The notes below the pieces were generated by a model. That model saw only the letters and a list, made by a program, of their open reading frames with translations, was not told where the DNA came from and searched no databases. DNA of 64,000 nt from Arthrospira sp. PCC 9108 (GTDB taxonomy: Bacteria; Cyanobacteriota; Cyanobacteriia; Cyanobacteriales; Microcoleaceae), in NCBI GenBank assembly GCA_016745315.1, contig CP066886.1:6014501-6078500 (forward strand), given 5' to 3'. Positions 28,258 through 37,577 of this stretch are shown here, piece after piece. The stretch's first letter is position 1, and every line of letters starts with the position of its first letter. Position numbers and translations under genes: made by a program.

Positions 28258-29304
28258 TTATTTGACAGCGTAGAGGTGATTATCGCCACTACCAAAATAG
28301 ACGATGCCGTTTGAGACGGCTGGGGAAGAGCGAATCCAATTTTCTGTTTGAAAGCGCGAGGGTTGTTGTCCGGTGTTAGCATCTAGGGCGTAGAGGTGAC
28401 TATCGGCACTGCCAAAATAGACGATGCCGTTTGAGACGGCTGGGGAAGAGCGAATCCAATTTTCTGTTTGAAAGCGCGAGGGTTGTTGTCCGGTGTTAGC
28501 ATCTAGGGCGTAGAGGTGACTATCGGCACTGCCAAAATAGACAATGCCTTCCGAGACGGCTGGGGAAGAGTCAATCACAGCTTGTGTTGTAAAGTGCCAG
28601 AGTTGTTGTCCGGTGTTAGCATCTAGGGCGTAGAGGTGATTATCGCCACTGCCAAAATAGACAACGCCGGCTTCAATGACTGGGGAAGAGGGAATATCAC
28701 TTTCTGTTTGAAAGTGCCAGAGTTGTTGTCCGGTGTTAGCATCTAGGGCGTAGAGGTGATTATCGCCACTGCCAAAATAGACGATGCCTTCCGAGACGGC
28801 TGGGGAAGAGGGAATATCACTTTCTGTTTGAAAGTGCCAGAGTTGTTGTCCGGTGTTAGCATCTAGGGCGTAGAGATGATTATCGCCACTGCCAAAATAG
28901 ACGATGCCTTCCGAGACAGTTGGGGAAGAGTCAATCCAACCTTGTGTTTGAAAGCGCCAGCGTTCCTTTCCAGTTTTAGCATCTAGGGCGTAGAGGTGAT
29001 TATCCCGACTGCCAAAATAGATAACCCTTTCCGAGACGGCTGGGGAAGAGCGAATGGAACTTTCTGCGGTAAACTTCCACAGGAGTCGAGTCAATTCTGT
29101 GGGTCCGCCTGGAGGATAGACTCCGGTTCGCTCTAGATTACCCCGAAACATGGCAGTATTCTCCTGTTCAATCTGCCAACTCCAGATAGGACTGGGAACT
29201 AGGGGTCTGAGGGCGGGAATAAACTGGCTACCAATTGCCAAACCACCGACTAGGACGACTAATGTTGTGGCCGCACCCACCAGTCTCCACTGCGATGGTT
29301 TCAG
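28258..29304 (-). CDS. PQQ-type beta-propeller part of pseudokinase cassette B
   Basis: Paralogue of 25942-27108. It opens at the C6 junction (LKPSQWRLVGAATTLV), passes a membrane helix (GAATTLVVLVGGLAIG), then MFRGNLERTGVYPPGG and seven 40-aa blades with YFGS.D.HLYALDANTG. Two adjacent blades are identical in protein sequence. As in cassette A the only plausible internal start is GTG (29278-29280) without a good ribosome-binding site, so expression probably depends on a -1 slip in the G6 run (plus strand 29304-29309). Confidence 0.8.
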   Translation of the reverse strand: MKPSQWRLVGAATTLVVLVGGLAIGSQFIPALRPLVPSPIWSWQIEQENTAMFRGNLERTGVYPPGGPTELTRLLWKFTAESSIRSSPAVSERVIYFGSRDNHLYALDAKTGKERWRFQTQGWIDSSPTVSEGIVYFGSGDNHLYALDANTGQQLWHFQTESDIPSSPAVSEGIVYFGSGDNHLYALDANTGQQLWHFQTESDIPSSPVIEAGVVYFGSGDNHLYALDANTGQQLWHFTTQAVIDSSPAVSEGIVYFGSADSHLYALDANTGQQPSRFQTENWIRSSPAVSNGIVYFGSADSHLYALDANTGQQPSRFQTENWIRSSPAVSNGIVYFGSGDNHLYAVK

Positions 29305-29747
29305 GGGGGAGGAGGGGTGGGAACTACTAAGCCCATGGCTGATAAGACTTGACTAGCATTCTGCCAACGCTGGTCGGGGTTGGGAGTGACCATGTGTTCC
29401 AAAATGGCGTTGAGTTGGTGGCTGATTAAACAGTGGTGATTCCAGTCCCAGGTTAGGTCAATGCGGCGGGGACTGGGGACTTGTCCGGTGAGCAATTCGA
29501 GGGCTACTAAACCTAAGTCGTAAATATCTTGGGTTGGATAAGCGCTGATATTGGGGTGTTCTGGGGGCAACAGAATCGTCTGTTCCCCTTGTTGTTGCAA
29601 GGTTTGCAAGGAAATATTTTGATGGGCTTTTCCCTGACGGTGCAGAGGTACTAACTGGATTAAGATGGTTTGGAGGATGGCTTGAACTTCGGGTTCGGAT
29701 AGTCGGTGCTGAGGCCGATCGCTTAAAATTTGACAGTAGGATATCAT
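29301..29747 (-). CDS. Degenerate Ser/Thr kinase C-lobe (pseudokinase) of cassette B
   Basis: 148 aa, the same length as its paralogue. LSEPEVQAILQTILIQLVPL and LHRQGKAHQNISLQTL replace the catalytic HRD with HQN; no DFG, no N-lobe. QDIYDLGLVALELLTG and LRWQ-like QRWQNASQVLSAMG are kept. The frame ends ...PPPP then TGA, again directly after six C. The different bases before the run (CCTCCT here, ACTCGT in A) show that the run and stop are retained while neighbours drift. Confidence 0.75.
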   Translation of the reverse strand: MISYCQILSDRPQHRLSEPEVQAILQTILIQLVPLHRQGKAHQNISLQTLQQQGEQTILLPPEHPNISAYPTQDIYDLGLVALELLTGQVPSPRRIDLTWDWNHHCLISHQLNAILEHMVTPNPDQRWQNASQVLSAMGLVVPTPPPP

Positions 29748-30081
29748 GACTGACTAGAGTTGGTAATTTAATTGGGTTTAAGGAGAAATTTTGGGCCACC
29801 CTGTCTAAATATCGATCGCCGATTTCCGGGCAAAAGTTCTAAAAAAGGATGTAACACTTTGGCGGTCACGCCTGGATGAACAGCCAGATAGAAATGAATC
29901 CTAAAAGAGCGATCGCTACGTTATTATTCTAATACGGCATTCGTGCTTTACAAACAGGGTTAATTCCTGGAGATTATGTGATTTTTTGACTGTTACTAAG
30001 TTGGCAACCAGATTAATGCAGCAATTGACTGGTGCTGTTGAGATAGGGATTCCCCTCTTGGTTAATGTCAGCTTCAACATT

Positions 30082-30475
30082 AGGGGGGTTGACAAGGGGT
30101 GGCGATCGCGGTAGAATATTGACATATTCTTACATAATGGAACATTGCCACAAATAAAAAAATTGCAACTATCCGATTATATTAGAAGTATAGCAGCAAC
30201 CCCAGCAAAAGGCAACCCCCCCTCAAAAAAAAGCCGATTTTTTCACAAAACTTTACAAAACTTTACAAATACTTAATCAGGGGGGGTTGACAAGGGGTGG
30301 CGATCGCGGTATAATATTGACATATTCTTATATAATGGAATATTGCCACAAATAAAAAAATTGCAACTATCCCATTATATTAGAAGTATAGCAGCAACCC
30401 CAGCAAAAGGCAACCCCCCCTCAAAAAAAGGCCGATTTTTTCACAAAACTTTACAAAACTTTACAAAAGTTTACA
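30082..30475 (+). repeat. Pair of ~199-bp promoter-bearing repeats (copies 5-6)
   Basis: TTGACA at 30089 and 30287. Copy 6 has TATAAT at 17 bases spacing; copy 5 has TAGAAT. Both have GGGGTGGCG rather than GGGGAGGCG, so this pair forms its own subgroup and each pair has been homogenised internally. Copy 6 points toward moaA, whose start is about 230 bases downstream, and could serve as its promoter. The 29,748-30,081 stretch before it holds only sequence duplicated from upstream of cassette A and no gene. Confidence 0.8.
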
Positions 30476-30544
30476 AAATCCCAGTACAGAGCTGATGGGT
30501 AACAATATACAGAGCAAGGGCAAAGTTAGCAAAAAAACCACCAG

Positions 30545-31533
30545 ATGAATAATGTTGTTGATTATCTTCGAGTGAGCCTAATAGATCGGTGTAACTTTCG
30601 ATGCCAGTATTGTATGCCGGAGGGGGCAGAAATTGACTATATCCTAGAGATGGACTTACTGACTAACTGGGAACTGCTGAAGCTGCTAAGGGAAGTTTTT
30701 ATCCCGGTGGGGTTCACTAAGTTTCGTCTAACGGGGGTGAACCGTTGCTGCGTCCTGGGGTAACGGAATTAGTGTCAAAAATCGCGGGATTCCCGGAAAC
30801 GGAGGATCTATCAATGACGACTAATGGTTTTTTGCTATCCCCGATGGCAGAATCTCTTTATCAGGCAGGTTTAAGGCGGATTAATATTAGCTTAGACTCT
30901 CTAGTACCTGAGATTTTTAATCAAATTATTGGTAATCGTGGGCGCGATCGCTGGCGACAGGTTTGGGACGGAATCCAATCGGCTTATCGGGTAGGGTTCA
31001 ACCCACTGAAGCTGAATGTGGTGGTAATTCCGGGGGTAAATGACGATGAAATCCTAGATTTAGCAGGGTTAACGATAGACCGGGATTGGCACGTTCGGTT
31101 TATCGAATTTATGCCTATTGGCAATGGCGAGTTATTTGGCGATCGCGGTTGGGTAGCATCGGAAAAGCTGAGAGAGGAAATTCGGGAGCGTTGGGGTTTA
31201 GCAGAATCCCAGGTACGAGGGAACGGACCAGCAGATATATTTCAAATTCCGGGTGCTAAGGGAACCCTAGGATTTATCAGCCAGATGTCGGAATGTTTTT
31301 GCGATCGCTGTAACCGAATGCGCCTATCGGCGGATGGTTGGTTAAGGCCTTGCTTACTGAATGAAACGGGTCAGATCGACCTAAAAACGGCTTTACGGGA
31401 GGGTGTTCCGGTGGAGGACCTACAAAAACAGGTTAGGGATTTGCTAGGTATGAAACCGGAAATCAATTTTAAGGACAGGGATACAGGAAGCTCCCAGGGA
31501 TATAGCCGCACGATGTCGCAAATTGGTGGTTAA
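30545..31533 (+). pseudogene. moaA: GTP 3',8-cyclase MoaA, frameshifted
   Basis: Radical SAM enzyme that starts molybdenum cofactor synthesis. The 5' part (30545-30763) has the CxxxCxxC cluster motif CNFRCQYC and runs to FTKFRLTG, then goes out of frame. Adding one G to the G5 run at 30733-30737 gives FRLTGGEPLLRPGVTEL, the expected SAM-binding motif, joined to the 3' part (30745-31533). That part holds the second cluster cysteines (CFCDRCNRMRLS and LRPCL). The joined length (~329 aa) is normal. Disruption of a housekeeping gene at a homopolymer is suspicious for a sequencing error. No other moa gene is near. Confidence 0.9.
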
Positions 31534-31543
31534 TGGAATTGAT

Positions 31544-31578
31544 ATTCTCCCGTTAGAAAGTTTGTTTAACGGGAGAAT
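31544..31578. terminator. Bidirectional terminator between moaA and rpsD
   Basis: Perfect 11-bp stem, ATTCTCCCGTT (31544-31554) with AACGGGAGAAT (31568-31578) around a 13-base loop. It lies between two convergent genes and ends 8 bases before the rpsD stop. Confidence 0.75.
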
Positions 31579-31586
31579 GCCAATAA

Positions 31587-32195
31587 TTAAGCCATACGGG
31601 AATAGTATTCAACGACGAGTAGTTCATTGATGGAAAGAGCGACCCATTCTCTTTCAATCACACCATTTACTGTAGCAGTGAGATTATTTTTATCTAACTC
31701 CAAATGGCTAGGGACGTTAGCTAAACCAGGATACTGAAGATTAGCTTTGACCATTTCGCGAGATTTGTCTCTATTTCTCACGCCAATGATTTCGCCCGGA
31801 CGGCACTGATAGCTGGCAATATCTACAACTTTACCGTTAACGGTGATATGACCGTGGTTAACTAACTGTCGGGCTGCGGGGATAGTGGGAGCCATACCGA
31901 GACGGAACACGGTGTTATCCAAACGCATTTCTAGGTATTGCAGCAAGACTTGACCGGTGGAACCGGAGGCGCGACGGGCTTTGCGGACATAACGCAACAG
32001 TTGTCGTTCAGACAAACCATAGTTAAACCGGAGTTTTTGCTTTTCTTCTAAACGAACTGCATATTCTGAACGTTTGCGGCGAGCTTGACCGTGCTGACCA
32101 GGGGGATAGGCACGTCGGGCTGTTTTCCGGGTGAGTCCGGGAAGATCCCCTAAACGACGTGCAACCCGAAGCCGGGGTCCTCGATATCGAGACAT
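31587..32195 (-). CDS. rpsD: 30S ribosomal protein S4
   Basis: 202 aa primary 16S rRNA-binding protein. MSRYRGPRLRVARRLGDLPG and TRKTARRAYPPGQHG are the usual cyanobacterial/plastid N-terminus without zinc cysteines. The S4 RNA-binding domain is MRLDNTVFRLGMAPTIPAAR and the following NHGHITVNGKVV. Monocistronic here, as in many cyanobacteria. The ATG has GAGAGGAAC upstream. Confidence 0.98.
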   Translation of the reverse strand: MSRYRGPRLRVARRLGDLPGLTRKTARRAYPPGQHGQARRKRSEYAVRLEEKQKLRFNYGLSERQLLRYVRKARRASGSTGQVLLQYLEMRLDNTVFRLGMAPTIPAARQLVNHGHITVNGKVVDIASYQCRPGEIIGVRNRDKSREMVKANLQYPGLANVPSHLELDKNNLTATVNGVIEREWVALSINELLVVEYYSRMA

Positions 32196-32337
32196 CTAAG
32201 TTCCTCTCAACATAAAAATTTCACCAATCTTCTATTATAAGTTCTTGAAACGAAAATGGGCAAGATGTAAAGGCGATCGCTTTGAAAAACAGGCGGTGGT
32301 ATGATGAGCGAAAATTTGATTAGCTATATTGAAGCAA

Positions 32338-32859
32338 ATGTTGAATTCCCAAAAATTGGCTTGGGGTCTTCCCCTGACAGTAGTTAGCCTGTTATGGGCT
32401 ATGATTCCGGTAAAATCGGCGGCTCAAGGTTTCCCGTCTTATCGGTTGACGGTTGAGGCTGATTATGCTAGATGTGTGAGAGAATTGGAGGATGCTGGGG
32501 TGTCTCCTCGGGCTACAGCGACGGCTTGTGGTATGGCGATTAGACCTACAAGTATTGGTGAGTGCGTGACTCTTATTACTCGTGATGCTGGTATCGCTGG
32601 GGATGAGGCGGTTTTGGGATGTATGAGTGTTCGCCGCCCGCAGGAGTTGGCTAATTGTGTGGTTAATATTACTAGGAGCAATAGTGAGGCTAATGCTTTA
32701 ACTGTGTTGGAAGGTTGCGGTCGCTCTCTTCTACCGGAACGTTATGCTTCTTGTGTGGTGGGAATGGGTAGCGGTAGCACGGAATTTGCTGTTAATGACT
32801 TACTTAGGGTTTGTCTAAATCCCCCAGAACAGTTTAGTGATATGGATAGGAGATTTTAA
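32338..32859 (+). CDS. Secreted protein with four Cys-paired repeats
   Basis: I do not recognise a named family. ~173 aa from the ATG at 32338 (a TTG 9 bases upstream is also in frame). The N-terminal signal peptide is WGLPLTVVSLLWAMIPVKSAAQ. The rest is four tandem units of ~32 aa, each with Cys-Val near the start and a Cys 16-18 residues later: ARCVREL..ACG, GECVTLI..GCM, ANCVVNI..GCG, ASCVVGM..VCL. Eight cysteines in such regular spacing suggest disulfide-linked helical hairpins in the periplasm or outside. Neighbours give no clue. Confidence 0.65.
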   Translation: MLNSQKLAWGLPLTVVSLLWAMIPVKSAAQGFPSYRLTVEADYARCVRELEDAGVSPRATATACGMAIRPTSIGECVTLITRDAGIAGDEAVLGCMSVRRPQELANCVVNITRSNSEANALTVLEGCGRSLLPERYASCVVGMGSGSTEFAVNDLLRVCLNPPEQFSDMDRRF

Positions 32860-32904
32860 ATAGTTGTTGGCGCGATAGTTTAAGGGGTTCTATAGCTATT
32901 GCGT

Positions 32905-33951
32905 CTAACTATTGAATAAAATGGGGTGGAGATGGTTGCGGGGCTGATGGGCTAATTCTATGGCTAAGGCGATCGCCGCTTGAAAACTGGAGGGGTCAGC
33001 AATACCTTGACCGACGATATCAAAGGCGGTTCCGTGGTCGGGGGAGGTGCGGATAAAGGGTAAACCAATGGTGGTATTAACGGCGCGATCGAATGCCATT
33101 AGCTTAACGGGGATTAATCCTTGATCATGGTAAAGGGCGAGGTAAGCATCATGGGCGGCTGTGTTTTGGCCATACCAGGCTTGACCGGGTTTGACCCATA
33201 ATGTATCGGGGGGGATAGGTCCGTCTAGTTGAATTTGGGGATAGCGATCGCGTTTTTGTTGTATCCAGGGAATTAGCCAATCTTGTTCTTGGGTTCCCAA
33301 CTGACCGTTTTCGCCGCTGTGGGGATTAAGTCCAGCAACGGCTATTTTGGGGGTTTTAATACCAAAATCCTGGTCTAGGGAGAGAATGAGTAACTCTAGT
33401 TTCTGGTCTAGGAGTTGAGGGGTGAGGGTTTGAGGGACTTGTGATAGGGGAATATGGGTGGTGGCGAGTAAGGTGCGTAAAGTCCAGTTACTATGGGGCG
33501 ATCGGGCTACAAATAGCATTCCGTAGCGGTTAACTTGGGAACGCAGTGCTAAAAGTTCGGTTTGTCCTGGGTAGTGATGTCCGGCGGCTTTCCAGTGGTT
33601 TTTGGCAATAGGTCCGGTAACAATTCCCTGAAATTGCCCTTTGAGGGTGGAGGCGATCGCTGTTTCCAGATAAGCAAAACTCGCCGCCCCACTGCTGGCA
33701 TTTCCGACCCCAAATTTAATAGAGGATGGGGAGGGTCCATCATTAATATCTAAAATATTGAGATGATCAGGATTAGCGATCGCTTGAGTAGTTTTCCTGA
33801 GTTGTTGGTAGGTATTTTCCAACACCCAACGGCTACCCACCACAGTGATCTCGCACTTGTCAGTCCAAGTGGAATTAGCCAAAGCCTTCAAAACCACCTC
33901 CGGCCCTATTCCCGCCGGGTCTCCCAAAGTAATCGCCAAACGTCTTAACAT
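32905..33951 (-). CDS. pdxA: 4-hydroxythreonine-4-phosphate dehydrogenase
   Basis: Pyridoxal-phosphate synthesis, oxidising 4-phosphohydroxy-L-threonine with NAD(P). 348 aa. LAITLGDPAGIGPEVVLKAL is the family N-terminus. GIVTGPIAKNHWKAAGHHYPGQTE, in two parts, contains the metal-site histidine, and VAGLNPHSGENG and FIRTSPDHGTAFDIVG complete the metal/substrate site. A G7 run here is intact in frame, in contrast to the frameshifted genes. Confidence 0.96.
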   Translation of the reverse strand: MLRRLAITLGDPAGIGPEVVLKALANSTWTDKCEITVVGSRWVLENTYQQLRKTTQAIANPDHLNILDINDGPSPSSIKFGVGNASSGAASFAYLETAIASTLKGQFQGIVTGPIAKNHWKAAGHHYPGQTELLALRSQVNRYGMLFVARSPHSNWTLRTLLATTHIPLSQVPQTLTPQLLDQKLELLILSLDQDFGIKTPKIAVAGLNPHSGENGQLGTQEQDWLIPWIQQKRDRYPQIQLDGPIPPDTLWVKPGQAWYGQNTAAHDAYLALYHDQGLIPVKLMAFDRAVNTTIGLPFIRTSPDHGTAFDIVGQGIADPSSFQAAIALAIELAHQPRNHLHPILFNS

Positions 33952-34171
33952 TTCTACCCTTAACTTAACATAATTTTATTATTGAGGTTCAGCCTGTCAT
34001 AAACTGCCGAGATTTTACCAAATCTTCACAATCAAGATGTTAAGTTTTACAATAGCCCCTATATGGATTTAAGTCAACAGCTTATACTAAATAATGTGTT
34101 AATTTTCAGGCTCATTCCAGACTCGACAGATTCAAATTGCATCAACCCAAACTCCCTATTGAGTAACATCT

Positions 34172-35026
34172 ATGAAAGTTGGAATCCTAGCAGGTGGATT
34201 GGGAACCCGCCTTGCCGAAGAAACAGAAAGTAAACCCAAGCCCATGGTCGAAATCGGAGGTCGTCCTATCCTCTGGCATATCATGATGCACTATGGATAC
34301 CATGGATTTAAGGACTTTATTATTGCCTTGGGTTACAAATCAGAAGTAATCAAAAAATATATGGTAGATTACTGTTCTTTAAACAGTAATAAGCTCACAG
34401 TTAACCTAGGCACAGGCAAAGTTAACATTGATGGGGGCTACCGTCAGGATTGGATAGTAGAACTACTAGATACCGGGTTATATACCAATACTGGCGGGCG
34501 GATAAAGCAACTTATTCCCCATGTAAATAATGAGACATTTATGTTAACTTGGGGTGATGGAGTTTCGGATATTAACCTCAAGCAATTATTAGAATTTCAC
34601 CAAAGTCACGGCAAACTAGCCACCATGACAGTGGTGCGACCCCCTGCGCGTTTTGGTCTACCCAAAATAGACGGAAATCGAGTAGTTGAATTTTCCGAAA
34701 AACCTCAAATTAGTGAAGGATGGATTAACGGTGCTTTCTTTGTACTAGAGCCCGGAATTTATGATTACATTGCTGGGGATGATACCCAGTGGGAAAAAGA
34801 ACCCTTAGAAAACCTAGCCAAAGATGGTCAATTAATGGCTTATCAATATGACGGTTTTTGGCAGTGTATGGATACTCTGCGAGATAAACGTCGTTTAGAA
34901 GCACTGTGGGAAACCAATCAAGCACCTTGGAAAACTTGGAGAGAAGAAGATGAAATTATTACTGACGGGACACAAGGGTTACATCGGGACAATATTAGTC
35001 CCAATGCTGTTAGCAAAAAAGCATGA
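34172..35026 (+). CDS. rfbF: Glucose-1-phosphate cytidylyltransferase
   Basis: Makes CDP-glucose from CTP and glucose-1-phosphate for deoxysugar synthesis. 284 aa. The nucleotide-binding LAGGLGTRLAEETESKPKPM and VEIGGRPILWHIM are diagnostic. The family normally ends at the APWKTW motif (residue ~257). Here the frame continues ~27 residues, overlapping the next gene by 77 bases in another frame. The extension looks like read-through of the epimerase start rather than a domain. First gene of a nucleotide-sugar cluster. Confidence 0.93.
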   Translation: MKVGILAGGLGTRLAEETESKPKPMVEIGGRPILWHIMMHYGYHGFKDFIIALGYKSEVIKKYMVDYCSLNSNKLTVNLGTGKVNIDGGYRQDWIVELLDTGLYTNTGGRIKQLIPHVNNETFMLTWGDGVSDINLKQLLEFHQSHGKLATMTVVRPPARFGLPKIDGNRVVEFSEKPQISEGWINGAFFVLEPGIYDYIAGDDTQWEKEPLENLAKDGQLMAYQYDGFWQCMDTLRDKRRLEALWETNQAPWKTWREEDEIITDGTQGLHRDNISPNAVSKKA

Positions 35027-35987
35027 AGTTATTGGACTAGACAGCGACATATTCAAACAGTGTACATTTGGGGAAGGGATTACAGAAATTCCCGAAATAT
35101 GTAAGGATATTCGCGACATTGAAGCCTCAGACGTTGAGGGTTTCGATGCAATTTTGCACCTAGCGGGACTGTCAAACGACCCCCTAGGAAATCTGAATCC
35201 TGAGTTAACTTACGAAATCAATCATCAGGCTTCTGTGAAGTTAGCCAAACTAGCCAAAGAAGCCGGAGTAAGTCGCTATATCTTCTCATCATCTTGTAGT
35301 AACTATGGCGCAGGAGGAGACGACTGGCTAACGGAGGAATCACCTTTTAATCCAGTCACTCCCTACGGTATTTCCAAGGTAATGGTTGAACAAGATGTTA
35401 GCAAACTAGCAGACGATAACTTTAGTCCTACTTTTCTGCGTAATGCTACAGCCTATGGTGTTTCTCCCCGTTTACGGTTTGACTTGGTATTAAACAACCT
35501 AGTGGCTTGGGCTTTCACTACGGGGCGGGTTTATATCAAGAGTGATGGGACTCCTTGGCGACCCATTGTTCATATTGAGGATATTTGCCGAGCTTTCATT
35601 GCTACCTTACACGCCCCGCGAGAAGTCGTGCATAATCAAGCCTTTAATGTCGGTCGTAATGAGGATAACTACCGCATCCGCGACCTAGCGAATATAGTTG
35701 AAGAAATTGTGCCAAATTGCACGATTGAATATGCAGAAGATGGCGGACCTGATAAGCGTTGTTATCGGGTAAATTGTAGCAAGATTTTAGAAGCCTTACC
35801 AGAGTTTCAACCGGAATGGAATGCGCGTCGTGGTGCGTCAGAACTCTATGCAGCGTATCAAAAAATCGGACTGACTCTCGAAGAGTTTGAGGGGGAACGC
35901 TACAAACGTATTGCTCACATTCAGAAACTCATTGGAGAAGGAAGTTTAGATAATAGCTTGCGATGGAAAAGCCCGGTCAATGCTTAA
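34950..35987 (+). CDS. NAD-dependent epimerase/dehydratase (extended SDR)
   Basis: 345 aa. The Rossmann loop is TGHKGYIGT (7-15). The catalytic serine region is IFSSSCSNYGAG and the YxxxK is YGISK (~residues 146-150). The substrate end includes RPIVHIEDICRAF and NQAFNVG. The ATG sits inside the 3' end of rfbF with GAGAAGAAG before it. In context it probably epimerises, dehydrates or reduces the CDP-hexose intermediate. It lacks features specific enough to call RfbG. Confidence 0.88.
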   Translation: MKLLLTGHKGYIGTILVPMLLAKKHEVIGLDSDIFKQCTFGEGITEIPEICKDIRDIEASDVEGFDAILHLAGLSNDPLGNLNPELTYEINHQASVKLAKLAKEAGVSRYIFSSSCSNYGAGGDDWLTEESPFNPVTPYGISKVMVEQDVSKLADDNFSPTFLRNATAYGVSPRLRFDLVLNNLVAWAFTTGRVYIKSDGTPWRPIVHIEDICRAFIATLHAPREVVHNQAFNVGRNEDNYRIRDLANIVEEIVPNCTIEYAEDGGPDKRCYRVNCSKILEALPEFQPEWNARRGASELYAAYQKIGLTLEEFEGERYKRIAHIQKLIGEGSLDNSLRWKSPVNA

Positions 35988-36261
35988 ATATACAACTGTT
36001 TAGCCAAGGTTAAATCATCTATTAACCATTTAAAAATGGCATCATAAACCGTTTAATTAATAGCTGTTGAAGTGTGTTAAATAAGTTGAAAAATCGACTT
36101 TATGACTATCTAACCAACAGCTAGAGATAATAGCTATAGGCTTGTGATTCCATTTAGTTAATTAGTAGCCGGGTTAGACAAGACCATATCTATAAATTGA
36201 CTCCGTAATTGAGTCAGTTTCCAAATATTCTGATCCTGTAGCAATCAAACATCTTTAAAAT

Positions 36262-37494
36262 ATGCCTGACTCCATACCAGTCTGTCGTTCTTGTGGTTCA
36301 GAAAACCTAGAACTAATTATTTCCTTTGGCTACACTCCCCTAGCTGATGGATTAATCACCCGCGAGAATATTGATAAGCCGGAATATACAGCCCTTCTGG
36401 ATTTAGTATTTTGTCCAGACTGTGGACTGGTTCAGATAACGGTTAGTGTTCCCCCAGAAATTCTGTTTGGTCGAGATTATCCTTATTTTTCGTCAGTCTC
36501 TCCTTCGTTACTGAAGCATTTTGGTGATAGCGCCGAAAACATTATTAAATCCAGAAAATTGAATAGTAATAGTCTGGTAATTGAGGCGGCGAGTAATGAT
36601 GGATATATGCTGAAAAACTTTCTGGAACAAGGGATTCCGGTTTTAGGAATTGACCCGGCTAAGGGTCCGGTAGCCAAAGCGAGAGAATCAGGAGTTACGA
36701 CAATTCATGATTTTTTCACTAAAGATTTAGCCCAAAAATTAGAGGCTGAGGGCAAAAAAGCGGATGTATTTTTAGCCAATAATGTTTTGGCTCATGTCCC
36801 TGATTTAAATGGCTTTGTTGAGGGGATTTATACGCTATTAAAGCCGGATGGTGTAGCGGTAATTGAAGCTCCCTATGTGGTAGATTTAGTAGATCATTGT
36901 GAATTTGATACTATCTATCATCAACACTTGTGTTATTTTTCAGTAACGGCGCTTGAGCGTCTATTTCGCCGCCATTCTCTGTATCTAAATGATATTGAGC
37001 GGACGGCTATTCATGGGGGTTCTTTGCGGTTGTTTGTGGAACGGAAAGAGGCGGTTCAAAACTCGGTAAAATCTCTGCTTAAACAGGAGAGGGAATTAAA
37101 GGTAGACCGTATGGACTATTATAAAGATTTTGCCGATCGCATAGAGGTTATTAAGGATAATTTACTAAATATTCTGTGGGAGTTGAAGCGACAGAATAAA
37201 AGGGTAGTAGGTTACGGTGCGGCGGCGAAAGCGACGACGTTGTTAAGCTATTTTGGTATTAATAAAACTCTGTTAGATTATGTAGCGGACTTGAACCAAT
37301 TTAAACACGGACGTTTTATGAGTATCAATCATTTACCGATTGTACCGCCGTCAAGATTAGTAGAAGACCAGCCCGATTATGTTTTAATTTTGGCGTGGAA
37401 TTTTGCGGAAGAAATTATCAAGCAGCAACAGGCTTACCGAGACGGGGGTGGGAAGTTTATCATTCCGATACCTCAGCCAAAAATTGTGGGTTGA
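36262..37494 (+). CDS. Sugar C-methyltransferase (zinc-binding N-term + SAM domain)
   Basis: 410 aa. Layout: zinc ribbon CRSCGS..CPDCGL (residues 8-61), SAM-binding domain (~100-200; LVIEAASNDGYMLKNF, VLGIDPAKG) and a C-terminal Rossmann-like Methyltransf_14 domain (~300-410; VVGYGAAAKATTLLSYFG). This is the TylCIII/NovU layout of enzymes that add a C-methyl to NDP-keto-deoxysugars. IYHQHLCYFS carries histidines used as base in the family. The 274-bp gap before it has no gene. Confidence 0.88.
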   Translation: MPDSIPVCRSCGSENLELIISFGYTPLADGLITRENIDKPEYTALLDLVFCPDCGLVQITVSVPPEILFGRDYPYFSSVSPSLLKHFGDSAENIIKSRKLNSNSLVIEAASNDGYMLKNFLEQGIPVLGIDPAKGPVAKARESGVTTIHDFFTKDLAQKLEAEGKKADVFLANNVLAHVPDLNGFVEGIYTLLKPDGVAVIEAPYVVDLVDHCEFDTIYHQHLCYFSVTALERLFRRHSLYLNDIERTAIHGGSLRLFVERKEAVQNSVKSLLKQERELKVDRMDYYKDFADRIEVIKDNLLNILWELKRQNKRVVGYGAAAKATTLLSYFGINKTLLDYVADLNQFKHGRFMSINHLPIVPPSRLVEDQPDYVLILAWNFAEEIIKQQQAYRDGGGKFIIPIPQPKIVG

Positions 37495-37577
37495 TAATCG
37501 GGAAATTCTGGGAGATTAAGCAGCGCCAATATTGAGTTTTAATTGAGTTTTATTGGTAGTAAAATTAGGAGATAAAT

